Assembly: GCF_000943565.1 (NCBI RefSeq)
Contig: NZ_JTDW01000003.1
Location: 92,066 to 156,065 of the forward strand
Source: Neotamlana sedimentorum
GTDB taxonomy: Bacteria > Bacteroidota > Bacteroidia > Flavobacteriales > Flavobacteriaceae
Length of the DNA: 64,000 nt
Reading direction: 5' to 3'
A model generated the notes under the pieces. That model searched no databases. It was given only the letters and a program-made list of their open reading frames with translations, and was not told the DNA's origin. The position numbers were made by a program, and so were the translations under genes. Position 1 is the stretch's first letter. Each line of letters begins with the position of its first letter. This document shows, piece by piece, positions 45,661 through 55,420 of this stretch.

Positions 45661-45851
45661 CTATAAAATTTAGTTTTAGTTCGAACAAGCAATATATATA
45701 TATTAATGCATTACTTAACATAAAAATAGAAAAAATTATGCATGCATATTAGTTTTTTAACAAAAAACGATAACAAAAATTATTATTTGTTCAATAGAAG
45801 TGGTTTTAAAGTGAGAATTAGCCTGTTTATGGGTGTTAATTTGATAGAAAA

Positions 45852-47705
45852 TTATTCTACTGTAACAGATTTCGCCAAATTACGAGGTTGATCGACGTTT
45901 TTATCCAATAAAACGGCCATGTGATACGATAAAAGCTGCAACGGAATGGTAGTTAATAATGGCGTTAAAAATTCTAAGGTTTCTGGGACTTCAATAACGT
46001 GGTCTGCCAGAGTTTTTACTTGTTGGTCACCTTCGGTAACTATACCAATAATTTTTCCTTTTCTAGATTTTATTTCTTGAATGTTGCTTACTACTTTTTC
46101 GTAATGCCCTTTTTTTGTAGCAATTACAATAATAGGCATATTCTCGTCTATTAAGGCAATGGGACCGTGTTTCATTTCGGCAGCAGGATAGCCTTCAGCA
46201 TGAATATATGAGATTTCTTTAAGTTTTAAGGCGCCTTCTAGGGCTACTGGGAAATTAAAACCTCTTCCTAAGTATAAGCAGTTGTTTGAATCTTTATAAA
46301 TATCGGATATTATTTTGATGTGTGCATCAGATTCTAAAGACTTTTCAATCTTATTTGGAATCATTTCTAGCTCCAATAAATATTTTCTAAAGTCGGAACT
46401 ACTAATCGTGCCTTTTGCTCTTGCAAGTCGCAGTGCCATCAGTGTTAATACAGTAATTTGAGTGGTAAAAGCTTTTGTTGAAGCGACACCAATTTCTGGC
46501 CCTGCATGGGTGTAAGCACCAGCATTAGTTTCTCGTGCAATTGATGAACCAACTACATTACAAACACCAAATACAAAAGCGCCTTTAGATTTTGCTAACT
46601 TAATAGCAGCTAAAGTATCGGCCGTTTCTCCAGATTGCGAAATGGCAATAACCACATCATTTTCGTTAATTACAGGATTTCGGTATCTAAATTCTGAAGC
46701 GTATTCAACTTCAACAGGAATTCGTGCTAAATCTTCAAAAATATATTCGGCAACTAAACCAGCGTGCCATGATGTTCCGCAGGCTACAATTATAAAACGA
46801 TTGGCGTTTAAAAACTTTTTCATGTTATCTTCTACACCAGCCATTTTTATGATGGCTTCATTGCGTAATAACCTACCGCGATATGTGTCTCTAATAGCTT
46901 TTGGTTGCTCGTGAATTTCTTTAAGCATAAAATGCTCGTAACCACCTTTTTCTATTTGCTCTAAATTAAGTTGCAGTTTTTGTACGTATGTTGGTACTAA
47001 ACTGTCATCTTTAATTTTTCGAACTTTTACACCTTTTTTACGGCTAATTATGGCCATTTCTTCGTCTTCTAAATACACAGCATCTTTGGTGTACTCTAAA
47101 AACGGAGAGGCATCACTAGCTATAAAAAACTCGTTGTCTTTTTCACCAATACCAATGGCCAATGGACTACCAAGGCGAGCTACGACAACTTCTTCAGGTT
47201 TATTTTTATCGAAAACAGCAATGGCATACGCGCCAATAACTTGATTTAAGGCAATTTGTACGGCTTGCCCAAGTTTAACATTTTCTTGTAGTTTTACATC
47301 TTCAATTAAATTAACAAGAACTTCGGTGTCGGTGTCCGATTTAAAAGTGTAACCCCTAGCTGTTAATTCTTGTTTAAGCGATTCGTAATTTTCGATAATT
47401 CCATTATGAATAATTACTAAATCTCCAGAATTTGAAGTGTGTGGGTGAGAGTTAATATCGTTTGGAACTCCATGAGTTGCCCAACGTGTGTGGCCAATAC
47501 CAACGGTGCCATGTTTTGAGGCTTTGGTTTCAAAACGAGCTTCTAAATCGGATACTTTTCCTTTGGTTTTAGAAACATGGAGTGTTTTACCGTTGTAAAG
47601 TGCAATTCCAGCACTATCGTACCCACGGTATTCTAGTCGCTTTAAGCCTTCAATAATAATTGGATATGCATCTCTATGGCCAATATATCCTACAATTCCG
47701 CACAT
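45852..47705 (-). CDS. glmS: Glutamine-fructose-6-phosphate aminotransferase (isomerising)
   Basis: This 617-aa enzyme makes glucosamine 6-phosphate from fructose 6-phosphate and glutamine, the entry to peptidoglycan and LPS precursors. The N-terminal glutaminase begins with the catalytic Cys2 (MCGIVGYIG), with GHTRWATHG and NSHPH. Two SIS domains follow (CGTSWHAGL and LGRGFNFPVALEGALKLKEISYIHAEG, trimmed by position near residue 480), and it ends LPRNLAKSVTVE, the canonical C terminus. It precedes no obvious operon partner; the DUF4270 lipoprotein gene ends 48 bases upstream. Confidence 0.99.
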   Translation of the reverse strand: MCGIVGYIGHRDAYPIIIEGLKRLEYRGYDSAGIALYNGKTLHVSKTKGKVSDLEARFETKASKHGTVGIGHTRWATHGVPNDINSHPHTSNSGDLVIIHNGIIENYESLKQELTARGYTFKSDTDTEVLVNLIEDVKLQENVKLGQAVQIALNQVIGAYAIAVFDKNKPEEVVVARLGSPLAIGIGEKDNEFFIASDASPFLEYTKDAVYLEDEEMAIISRKKGVKVRKIKDDSLVPTYVQKLQLNLEQIEKGGYEHFMLKEIHEQPKAIRDTYRGRLLRNEAIIKMAGVEDNMKKFLNANRFIIVACGTSWHAGLVAEYIFEDLARIPVEVEYASEFRYRNPVINENDVVIAISQSGETADTLAAIKLAKSKGAFVFGVCNVVGSSIARETNAGAYTHAGPEIGVASTKAFTTQITVLTLMALRLARAKGTISSSDFRKYLLELEMIPNKIEKSLESDAHIKIISDIYKDSNNCLYLGRGFNFPVALEGALKLKEISYIHAEGYPAAEMKHGPIALIDENMPIIVIATKKGHYEKVVSNIQEIKSRKGKIIGIVTEGDQQVKTLADHVIEVPETLEFLTPLLTTIPLQLLSYHMAVLLDKNVDQPRNLAKSVTVE

Positions 47706-47753
47706 AATGTTTAGTTGTTGCGTTTAATTATTAGATGCCAAACTTATGTTATT

Positions 47754-49349
47754 TTAGTTTGGTTCGGTAAAAAATAGTTTTAATTTTAAACGTTTATCGT
47801 CTGGAATATTTTCGTGACTTCCATGTAAAATAGTACCTCTTGGTGAAATGTAAGTTGCGGCAGGAATTGCCGTTACTTCGTCTTCACTATTTAAAATTTC
47901 TGCATTGGTGGTGTAATTTACGTTGTTTGAAATAACTAAACCAATTTTTGTGTTTGTAGAATCGTTTAAAATAATACTATTAAAATGATCGGTTAAACGA
48001 ATTTTATATTTACCCGAAATGGTGTCTCTTTGGCTTAAACTAATTATATTTGAGTTTAATGGTGTAACAGTATTTGCAGTTATATCACCTGCGTAATCGT
48101 ATGTTATAGTGTTATTTTTAATATCATAAGCATAAATTCGGTCATATCTATGAAAATTTTCGTCGTATGCTCCAATTTCTATATCGGCATCTTCATAAAT
48201 CTCTAAATGAACTTCATTTATAAGCTTTAACAAATCACCATCACCGCTTAAAAATTCGTCTTTAAAAGCTTGCACACCGTTAGGGAATAAATCTACAATA
48301 GCCATCGATCCGGCTTGACCTTTTAAGTATAATTTATTGTCGCCCTCAGTTTTGTTTGGTGTAGGAATAACAACATTGTAATTATTAATGATTGGGTTTA
48401 CTATATTACCCGAAAAATTTAAAGTGTAAGTGGCATCTATACGTTCGCCAGCAGTTGTCGATTCTTCAGTGTAATTTATTGTTATAGTAGCATCTGTTGA
48501 AGCTAAATTTAATAAAAACAAACTACCATCGATGTTGTTGGCTTCAGCCTTTAAATAAAGGCCCCTAAAATAATTTTTAAATTCGCTTTGGTTGCTCAAT
48601 TCTTGATCGTCACCTTTTGCTATAAAGGTGTTAAACCAAAAGGTTAAATCATCTGGATCTGTTATTGTATATCTAATGGCCGGTGCAGCGTAAGTTGTGT
48701 CTGTATCGGTAATTACTTGGTTGCTATTGGCGCTAACTTTAAAATTAGGAATTTCTAAAAGTTTTTCTCCCAAATGTTCGTCAAAATTAACAGCAAAAGT
48801 GCCAGTAAGCATTGAGTTTTGAGAACTATTAGAATTCGAAAAATAGTTTTGAGCGCTATTATCTTCCGTGTTTGGGTTAGCGTCTCTTAAAAAATAGTTA
48901 TTTTGATAAATAGATAGTTTTATTGACTCGGATGTGTTGCCATAAACGGAATCTAATTGGTACTCGGCATTTCCGTCTTCATCGTAATCTATAATAGTAC
49001 TATAATATGGGATGTTAAAAACTACAGATTCGATTTCTGGGTTTTCTCCAAAATCTGGGGAGTATGTTGACGGCGTAACTTGTGCAACAATACTTGCTAT
49101 GGTTTGTCCGTAAGCTGGGTCATTAAAAACGCCTAACATATTTGATGATAAACCATTTATTTGTATTGAATCTAATTTTTTGTTGTAAGCAACAATAGGA
49201 AGTTCTTTAAAATTAGTAGAAAAATTTGTGTTGTCTCTTCCTAAAACGTCACTTTCTATTACATTAAAATCTTTATCACAAGCAATAAAAAAGGATGCAA
49301 GTATAAAAAAAGCAACAGAGGACTTAAGGGCTTTAAAATTCTTTTTCAT
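47754..49349 (-). CDS. DUF4270 family lipoprotein
   Basis: This 531-aa lipoprotein has a lipobox cysteine in FFIACDKDF (about residue 24). It contains the DUF4270 features: SDVLGRDNTNFST near the N terminus, VVFNIPYYSTI, repeated beta-strand segments and a C-terminal RGTILHGSHENIPDDKRLKLKLFFTEPN end (trimmed), which in the family reads RLKLKLYYT. It is conserved in flavobacteria beside the GT5-like gene, as here (22 bases). Function unknown; outer membrane location is likely. Confidence 0.88.
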   Translation of the reverse strand: MKKNFKALKSSVAFFILASFFIACDKDFNVIESDVLGRDNTNFSTNFKELPIVAYNKKLDSIQINGLSSNMLGVFNDPAYGQTIASIVAQVTPSTYSPDFGENPEIESVVFNIPYYSTIIDYDEDGNAEYQLDSVYGNTSESIKLSIYQNNYFLRDANPNTEDNSAQNYFSNSNSSQNSMLTGTFAVNFDEHLGEKLLEIPNFKVSANSNQVITDTDTTYAAPAIRYTITDPDDLTFWFNTFIAKGDDQELSNQSEFKNYFRGLYLKAEANNIDGSLFLLNLASTDATITINYTEESTTAGERIDATYTLNFSGNIVNPIINNYNVVIPTPNKTEGDNKLYLKGQAGSMAIVDLFPNGVQAFKDEFLSGDGDLLKLINEVHLEIYEDADIEIGAYDENFHRYDRIYAYDIKNNTITYDYAGDITANTVTPLNSNIISLSQRDTISGKYKIRLTDHFNSIILNDSTNTKIGLVISNNVNYTTNAEILNSEDEVTAIPAATYISPRGTILHGSHENIPDDKRLKLKLFFTEPN

Positions 49350-49371
49350 AGATTTTTATAAGAAATGCTGT

Positions 49372-50181
49372 TTAGCTTAAAACGGAATTATTAAAAAATG
49401 TTGTGTAAGCTTCGCCAAATTCGTCTCTACTTTTATATTCTAAGGTAGGTTTATCTGATGCTTTTATATGTGCATCAAGTTCTTCTGGAATGTTTTCCGA
49501 ACCAACAATTAATGCATCAGATTGATCGATAGCTACCTTCATTAAATTGTTGTATGTTGGCTTGTCTAACGTTTTTATAGCGTCTTCAGTTATATTATCA
49601 AACTTAATTTTGTTAATTAAATCGTTGTTTAACATATTATCAAAGCTTTGATTGTAAATTGAAGTAACAATTTTACTTTCGCTAAACAGTGGTTCGTCCT
49701 TATAATATTCTTTTAAATATAGAGGCAGTAAAGCAGCTAACCAACCATGAACATGAATGATGTCTGGTGACCAGTTTAATTTTTTAACAGTTTCAATAAC
49801 ACCTTTCGCAAAAAATATGGCGCGTTCATCGTTATCTGGAAATAGGTTCCCATCCTCGTCGGTTAACGTTGCTTTGCGTTTAAAGTACTCGTCGTTATCA
49901 ATAAAATAAACTTGAATGCGCTCTTTTGGTATCGATGCAACTTTAATAATTAGCGGCATGTCTAAGTCGTTAATTACTAGGTTTATACCAGAGAGTCTTA
50001 TAACTTCGTGTAATTGGTGTCTGCGTTCATTAATATTGCCATATCGGGGCATAAAAATACGAATTTGTCCACCTTGTTGATTCACCAATCTTGGTGCTTC
50101 AAAAGACATAGAAGAAATTTCGGTTTCGGGTAAATAAGGCACTACTTCAGATGATACATACAATATCCTCTTATCTTTCAT
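49372..50181 (-). CDS. Half-length glycogen/starch synthase-like protein (GT5 N-terminal domain only)
   Basis: This 269-aa protein matches only the N-terminal Rossmann domain of glycogen synthase. RILYVSSEVVPYLPET corresponds to the enzyme start, FMPRYGNINERRH to the next strand and HVHGWLAALLPLYLKEYY to the domain core. The ADP-glucose-binding KTGGL motif is replaced (ETEISSM), the His of the usual IHN motif is Tyr (SIYNQS), and the C-terminal donor-binding domain is absent. It is therefore unlikely to be a working glycogen synthase. It is next to a DUF4270 gene and divergent from panC. Confidence 0.85.
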   Translation of the reverse strand: MKDKRILYVSSEVVPYLPETEISSMSFEAPRLVNQQGGQIRIFMPRYGNINERRHQLHEVIRLSGINLVINDLDMPLIIKVASIPKERIQVYFIDNDEYFKRKATLTDEDGNLFPDNDERAIFFAKGVIETVKKLNWSPDIIHVHGWLAALLPLYLKEYYKDEPLFSESKIVTSIYNQSFDNMLNNDLINKIKFDNITEDAIKTLDKPTYNNLMKVAIDQSDALIVGSENIPEELDAHIKASDKPTLEYKSRDEFGEAYTTFFNNSVLS

Positions 50182-50330
50182 ATGTTTGTTTTTGTTACTG
50201 ATAACGATTTTTTAAAACCGTTAGTAATTATTGATTTGTTTTTCGTCGAATTAAAAAGCTTAATTCTTTCAATTTCGATATAAAAAACATGCAAAACTAC
50301 AAAAATTTATGCTAATTGGCTGTAAAATCT

Positions 50331-50338
50331 TAAGTTTG
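50331..50338 (+). promoter_or_regulatory. TAAGTTTG -7 box before panC
   Basis: TAAGTTTG matches the Bacteroidota TAnnTTTG consensus and would start a transcript about 20 bases before the panC GTG. No good upstream TTG at the standard spacing was found. Confidence 0.35.
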
Positions 50339-50362
50339 CAGCCGTTAAATTTTTTTTAAAGC

Positions 50363-51214
50363 GTGGAAGTTTACAATAATAAGCAAGAAATTATAGCTGC
50401 GATTGCGGCATTAAAGCAAAAGAATATAAGCCTTGGCCTTGTGCCGACAATGGGTGCATTACATAAAGGGCATTTGCAGTTGGTTAAAAGAGCTTTGGTT
50501 GAAAATGAAAAGGTGGTAGTTAGTATTTTTGTAAATCCAACACAGTTTGATAATAGTGATGATTTGGAAAAATATCCAAGAACTTTAAATACGGATGTTG
50601 CGCTGTTAAAAACTTTAAGTGAAAAAGATATTTTGGTTTATGCACCAACGGTTAACGATATTTATGAGGGGAACACCGTATCTGAATCGTTCGATTTTGA
50701 TGGTTTAGAGTATGAAATGGAAGGTAAATTTCGTCATGGTCATTTCGACGGTGTTGGTACTATTGTTAAACGCTTATTTGGAATTATAGCTCCAGATCGA
50801 GCTTATTTTGGAGAGAAAGATTATCAGCAACTGGCTATTATTAAAAACATGGTTGAAAAACATAATATTCCAGTTAAAATTGTAGGTTGTGACATTTACA
50901 GAGAAAGTAGTGGTTTGGCGATGAGCTCTCGTAATACTAGATTAAAACCAGTATATAAAGAGGCGGCACCGTTTATTTACAGAACCTTAAAATCTGCCAG
51001 AGCACATTTTGGCACAAAAAGTGCTACATTAGTTACACAATGGGTAACTATGGAATTTGCAAAGCATAATTTATTAGAACTAGAATATTTTATAATTGCA
51101 GATGCAGAAACCTTAAAACCTGTTCATAGAAAATCGAGTAAAAAAAAATATAGAGCATTTATAGCGGTTTATGCCGATGATATACGACTAATAGACAATA
51201 TCGCACTAAATTAA
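50363..51214 (+). CDS. panC: Pantothenate synthetase
   Basis: This 283-aa enzyme joins pantoate and beta-alanine with ATP to make pantothenate. Motifs are complete: [54 protein letters not shown] ([10 protein letters not shown]) and SSRNTRL. The start is a GTG at 50363 ([10 protein letters not shown]), since no ATG lies before the conserved region. panD follows after 13 bases, giving the beta-alanine supply in the same operon. Confidence 0.98.
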   Translation: MEVYNNKQEIIAAIAALKQKNISLGLVPTMGALHKGHLQLVKRALVENEKVVVSIFVNPTQFDNSDDLEKYPRTLNTDVALLKTLSEKDILVYAPTVNDIYEGNTVSESFDFDGLEYEMEGKFRHGHFDGVGTIVKRLFGIIAPDRAYFGEKDYQQLAIIKNMVEKHNIPVKIVGCDIYRESSGLAMSSRNTRLKPVYKEAAPFIYRTLKSARAHFGTKSATLVTQWVTMEFAKHNLLELEYFIIADAETLKPVHRKSSKKKYRAFIAVYADDIRLIDNIALN

Positions 51215-51227
51215 TTATCTTTGCCAC

Positions 51228-51578
51228 ATGCAAATACAAGTAGTAAAATCTAAAATTCATAGAGTTAAATGCACTGGTGCAGAACTCAATTATATTGGTA
51301 GTATAACTATTGATGAGGATCTTATGGATGCCGCCAATATTATTCAAGGCGAAAAGGTTCAAATTGTAAATAATAACAATGGAGAACGATTAGAAACTTA
51401 TTGCATTCCAGGGCCACGAAATAGTGGGGAAATAACGTTAAATGGGGCCGCTGCAAGAAAAGTGGCTTTAGGAGATACGTTAATTTTAATTACCTATGCG
51501 TTTATGGATCTTGAGGAAGCAAAAAACTTTAAACCAGCATTAGTTTTTCCAGACGAAGCTACTAATTTGCTTAAATAG
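51228..51578 (+). CDS. panD: Aspartate 1-decarboxylase (pyruvoyl enzyme)
   Basis: This 116-aa proenzyme makes beta-alanine from aspartate. The self-processing site Gly24-Ser25 (YIGSITID) is present, as is the [15 protein letters not shown] region. Full length for the family. It sits between panC and a UPF0104 gene, with 6 bases to the latter, so one operon is likely. Confidence 0.98.
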   Translation: MQIQVVKSKIHRVKCTGAELNYIGSITIDEDLMDAANIIQGEKVQIVNNNNGERLETYCIPGPRNSGEITLNGAAARKVALGDTLILITYAFMDLEEAKNFKPALVFPDEATNLLK

Positions 51579-51584
51579 TTTCTT

Positions 51585-52541
51585 TTGAAATTTAACATAA
51601 ACAGTAGTTTAAAAATTGCACTCCCATTATTATTGGGAGTTTTTTTAGTTTGGTATTCTTTATCAGAAATTTCAATTGAAGAGTTGTTTAAATACTTTAA
51701 AAAAGCCGATTATACCTTTATTGTATTAGGTATGGTTTTAGGTCTGTTAAGTCATTTGTCTAGAGCTTATCGTTGGCGGTTTCAACTAGAGCCTATGGGG
51801 TATAATATTAAGTTAGGCAATAGTATTATGGCTGTTTTTGCCACTTATTTAATAAATTATACCGTACCCAGAGCCGGTGAAGTAGCACGTGCTTCTATTT
51901 TAACTAACTACGAAAATGTGCCTTTCGAAAAAGGTATTGGTACCATTGTTGCCGAACGAATAGCCGATATGGTAATTATGTTAAGCATTATGGCAATAAC
52001 ATTACTGTTAGAATTCGATTTTATTTATAGCTTTTTAATTGAAAAATTTAATCCTATTAAATTATTTACTTCGGCCTTAATAGGTCTCGTTACACTAGTT
52101 TTAATTGTCTGGGTAATAAATAGAAGTAAATCGAATTTTGCATTAAAAATTAAAGGCTTTTTATCGGGATTAATTGAAGGTGTTTTAAGTATTTTTAAAA
52201 TGAAAAAAAAATGGGCTTTTATAGGACATACTCTTTTTATATGGCTTATGTATTTACTTATGTTTTATGTTACTTCATTTACCTTACCAGAAACAAGCAA
52301 TATTTCAGTGTCTGCACTTTTAATTGCTTTTATTGCAGCAAGTTTTAGTATAGCTGCTACAAATGGGGGAATTGGTTCTTATCCGGAAGCAATAGTTTTA
52401 GCATTTTCTTTATTTACAATTCCAGAAGACCCAAGTAGAGCTTTTGGCTGGATTATGTGGTCGTCTCAAACCTTAGCTATTGTTGTTTTTGGAGGCTTTT
52501 CGTTAATTTATTTACCAATTTTTAATAGAATAAAGGGGTGA
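51585..52541 (+). CDS. UPF0104 / lysylphosphatidylglycerol synthase TM-like membrane protein
   Basis: This 318-aa protein has about eight membrane helices and the family blocks SHLSRAYRWRFQLEPMG, YLINYTVPRAGEVARASIL and TNGGIGSYPEAIVLAFSLF. It is a second member of the family in this window, of a different subgroup from the one at 33647. The start is a TTG at 51585 just after panD. The role is unknown; the position in the panCD-radA run is a conserved flavobacterial arrangement and need not mean pantothenate metabolism. Confidence 0.85.
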   Translation: MKFNINSSLKIALPLLLGVFLVWYSLSEISIEELFKYFKKADYTFIVLGMVLGLLSHLSRAYRWRFQLEPMGYNIKLGNSIMAVFATYLINYTVPRAGEVARASILTNYENVPFEKGIGTIVAERIADMVIMLSIMAITLLLEFDFIYSFLIEKFNPIKLFTSALIGLVTLVLIVWVINRSKSNFALKIKGFLSGLIEGVLSIFKMKKKWAFIGHTLFIWLMYLLMFYVTSFTLPETSNISVSALLIAFIAASFSIAATNGGIGSYPEAIVLAFSLFTIPEDPSRAFGWIMWSSQTLAIVVFGGFSLIYLPIFNRIKG

Positions 52542-52617
52542 ATTTAGCATTAAATTTGGCTTTCTAAGCTATCTTAATTTTTATTAACTTGCATTATTAA
52601 ATCTCAAATCTTTAAAA

Positions 52618-53769
52618 ATGAATAAAAATACGTTTTTCTTTTTGTTCTTTATTTGCTCCATAATATATGTTGAAGCTCAAGTCAAATACGAAATCTTTCA
52701 ATCGGAAAAATTACGTGACAAACGTGAATTAAAAATTCAATTACCTCGTGGTTATAATCCCGATAGTAATAAAACGTATCCTTTGTTTTTAGTTTTAGAT
52801 GGAGATTATATGTTCGAAGCCGTAGCGGGTAACGCCGATTATTTTTCCTATTGGGAGGATATGCCAGATGCCTTAGTAGTTGGTTTAAATCAATCTGAAA
52901 CACGTTCTGATGACTGTATGTACTCGCAAATGAGTTCACTTCCTTCCGAAACTGGCGCAGTGTTTTTCGAGTTTTTAGCTATGGAGCTTATTCCTTATTT
53001 AGAGCGCAATTTTAATGCTGGTAGTTTTAGGGTAGCTGTCGGGCATGGTAGTACTGCTAATTTTATAAATTATTATTTATTAAAACCTAATCCCATTTTT
53101 CAAGGTTATATATCTATAAGCCCAGAGCTTGCGCCAAACATGCTAAATTATATACCTGAAGTTTTGGGTAAAACCGAATCTAAAATATTCTATTATCTAG
53201 CAAATACCAAAGAAGATATTGGAAGCATTGTAGAAATGACAAACGCTTTAAATACCGATTTACAAAGTGTAAGTAATCCTAATGTAAATTATAAATTTGA
53301 TAGTTTTGAAACTACCTCGCATTATTCTGTACCAACACATGCTATACCGAGTGCTATTGAAAATATGTTTAAAGTTTTTCAACCTATTTCTAGAAAGGAG
53401 TATAAAGAAGTTATCGTAGAATTAGATGGTTCTCCAGTTACATATCTTGAAGATAAATATAAAACTATTAATGATTTATACGGTATTAAAAAAGAAGTTT
53501 TAGTAAACGATTTTAAAGCTATTTCGGCGGCTATTGAAAAAAATGAGTTATTCGAAGATTACGATAGATTAAGTAAACTAGCCAAAAAAGATTACCCGGA
53601 ATCTTTATTAGGTGGTTATTATGAAGGTCGCTTTTTAGAAGAAACAGGAAGACCTAAAAAAGCTTTAAAAGCATATCAATCAGCTTTTGATCTTGAAGAA
53701 ATTGCTGGAATTACTAAAGATGATGTGTTAATCCGAGTTGAATCTATTAAAGAAGACTTCGGACTTTAA
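52618..53769 (+). CDS. Exported esterase-like alpha/beta-hydrolase with altered nucleophile elbow
   Basis: This 383-aa protein has a signal peptide (to about residue 20) and an enterochelin-esterase-like hydrolase domain (LRDKRELKIQLPRGYNP, YPLFLVLDGD, residues about 22-260), followed by a helical TPR-like C-terminal part (about 300-380). At the expected nucleophile elbow, where family members read GHSxGG, it reads VGHGSTANF, so the catalytic Ser is Gly144, with Ser145 next to it. A His in THAIPSAIE may be the remaining triad member. The stop codon overlaps the radA start by one base. Confidence 0.8.
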   Translation: MNKNTFFFLFFICSIIYVEAQVKYEIFQSEKLRDKRELKIQLPRGYNPDSNKTYPLFLVLDGDYMFEAVAGNADYFSYWEDMPDALVVGLNQSETRSDDCMYSQMSSLPSETGAVFFEFLAMELIPYLERNFNAGSFRVAVGHGSTANFINYYLLKPNPIFQGYISISPELAPNMLNYIPEVLGKTESKIFYYLANTKEDIGSIVEMTNALNTDLQSVSNPNVNYKFDSFETTSHYSVPTHAIPSAIENMFKVFQPISRKEYKEVIVELDGSPVTYLEDKYKTINDLYGIKKEVLVNDFKAISAAIEKNELFEDYDRLSKLAKKDYPESLLGGYYEGRFLEETGRPKKALKAYQSAFDLEEIAGITKDDVLIRVESIKEDFGL

Positions 53770-55127
53770 TGGCAAAGGTAAAAACAAGTTTTTTTTGTCA
53801 GAGTTGTGGTACACAATATGCTAAATGGCAAGGGCAATGTAATGCTTGTAAACAATGGAATACTATTGTTGAAGAAGTTATACAAAAACCAGAAAAAAGC
53901 GATTGGAAAACACCAACTTCAGTTGCTAAAAGAGCGTCTATTCCATTACGAATTAAAGATATTGATGCGTCAAAAGAAGCTCGTTTAGATACTTTTGATG
54001 GCGAATTTAATCGCGTTTTGGGTGGAGGTATTGTTTCTGGATCATTAACACTTCTAGGTGGAGAACCTGGTATTGGAAAGAGCACATTACTGCTTCAAAT
54101 TTCATTAAAATTACCATATAAAACACTTTATGTTTCAGGTGAAGAAAGCCAGAAACAAATAAAAATGCGTGCAGAACGTATTAACCCAGATAATAATAAT
54201 TGTTATATTCTAACTGAAACAAAAACGCAGAATATATTTAAGCAAATAGAAGCTTTAGAACCAGATATTGTTATTATAGATTCTATCCAAACATTACATA
54301 GTGATTATATTGAGTCGTCTTCTGGTAGTATTTCTCAAATAAAAGAATGTACTACTGAGCTTATAAAATTTGCAAAAGAAACATCAACTCCAGTATTATT
54401 AATTGGTCATATTACGAAGGATGGAAATATTGCTGGCCCTAAAATATTAGAGCACATGGTAGATACCGTTTTGCAATTTGAAGGTGATCGCAATCATGTA
54501 TTTAGAATTTTAAGGGCACATAAAAATCGATTCGGTTCAACAAACGAATTAGGTATATATGAAATGCAAGGCTCTGGTTTACGTGAAGTTTCTAATCCAT
54601 CAGAAATTTTAATTTCAAAAAAAGATGAAGAGTTGTCGGGTAATGCAATAGCATCGACTCTTGAAGGTATGCGTCCTTTAATGATTGAAGTACAAGCTTT
54701 AGTTAGTACAGCTGTTTATGGAACCCCTCAAAGAAGTGCCACAGGTTTTAATGCTAAACGTTTAAATATGCTTTTAGCAGTTTTAGAAAAACGGGCCGGA
54801 TTTAGGTTAGGAGCAAAAGATGTCTTTTTAAATATAACAGGTGGTATTACGGTTGATGACCCTGCAATAGATTTGGCAGTGGTTGCATCCATTTTATCAT
54901 CAAACGAAGATGTGGCTCTAGCTAAAGATGTTTGTTTTGCGGCCGAGGTTGGTTTATCTGGAGAAATTCGTCCTGTTCAACGCATTGAACAACGTATTTT
55001 AGAAGCCGAAAAGTTAGGTTTTTCAACAATTTATGTGTCAAAATACAATAAAATATCTCTTAAAAATCCTATTATAAAAGTTCAGCTACTTTCAAAAATT
55101 GAAGATTTCGTTATGGAATTAACATAA
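53769..55127 (+). CDS. radA: DNA repair protein RadA
   Basis: This 452-aa branch-migration ATPase works with RecA in recombination. It has an N-terminal zinc finger (Cys10, Cys13, Cys24, Cys27), a Walker A motif GGEPGIGKST (97-106), the RadA-specific HKNRFG motif and a Lon-like C-terminal domain ending in LSKIEDFVMEL. The start overlaps the upstream stop (TAATG), implying translational coupling. Function is secure. Confidence 0.98.
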   Translation: MAKVKTSFFCQSCGTQYAKWQGQCNACKQWNTIVEEVIQKPEKSDWKTPTSVAKRASIPLRIKDIDASKEARLDTFDGEFNRVLGGGIVSGSLTLLGGEPGIGKSTLLLQISLKLPYKTLYVSGEESQKQIKMRAERINPDNNNCYILTETKTQNIFKQIEALEPDIVIIDSIQTLHSDYIESSSGSISQIKECTTELIKFAKETSTPVLLIGHITKDGNIAGPKILEHMVDTVLQFEGDRNHVFRILRAHKNRFGSTNELGIYEMQGSGLREVSNPSEILISKKDEELSGNAIASTLEGMRPLMIEVQALVSTAVYGTPQRSATGFNAKRLNMLLAVLEKRAGFRLGAKDVFLNITGGITVDDPAIDLAVVASILSSNEDVALAKDVCFAAEVGLSGEIRPVQRIEQRILEAEKLGFSTIYVSKYNKISLKNPIIKVQLLSKIEDFVMELT

Positions 55128-55420
55128 ATCGATGAAATAATCAAGTATTTTATAAAAAAGTGTATTTTACCGAAAAAAATAAGCACTATATCGATGTTTT
55201 GTTAGGCTATTTCAGTTTTTTTGTTTAACATTGTACAAGATTTTATTATTTTATAAAATGAAAAACTGGAAGTATTATTCCCTCAGATCATTTTCAGTGT
55301 TTTAGTATTATAAATTTTTTAATTATAAAAAGTTATGCGTTTAATATACACTATATGTTACGCTAATACCAAATTTATAAAATTTTAAAGTCAAATTTTG
55401 ATATCCCAAATCTATCAATA
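55128..55420. other. AT-rich intergenic region, no gene seen
   Basis: These 293 bases after radA are very AT-rich and show no long frame, strong hairpin or recognisable RNA. They probably hold the end of the panC-radA transcript and the promoter of the remnant that follows. Confidence 0.5.

Noticed and set aside
49372..50181. Glycogen synthase (glgA)
   Set aside because: The protein lacks the C-terminal donor domain and the KTGGL motif, so the enzyme name would mislead.
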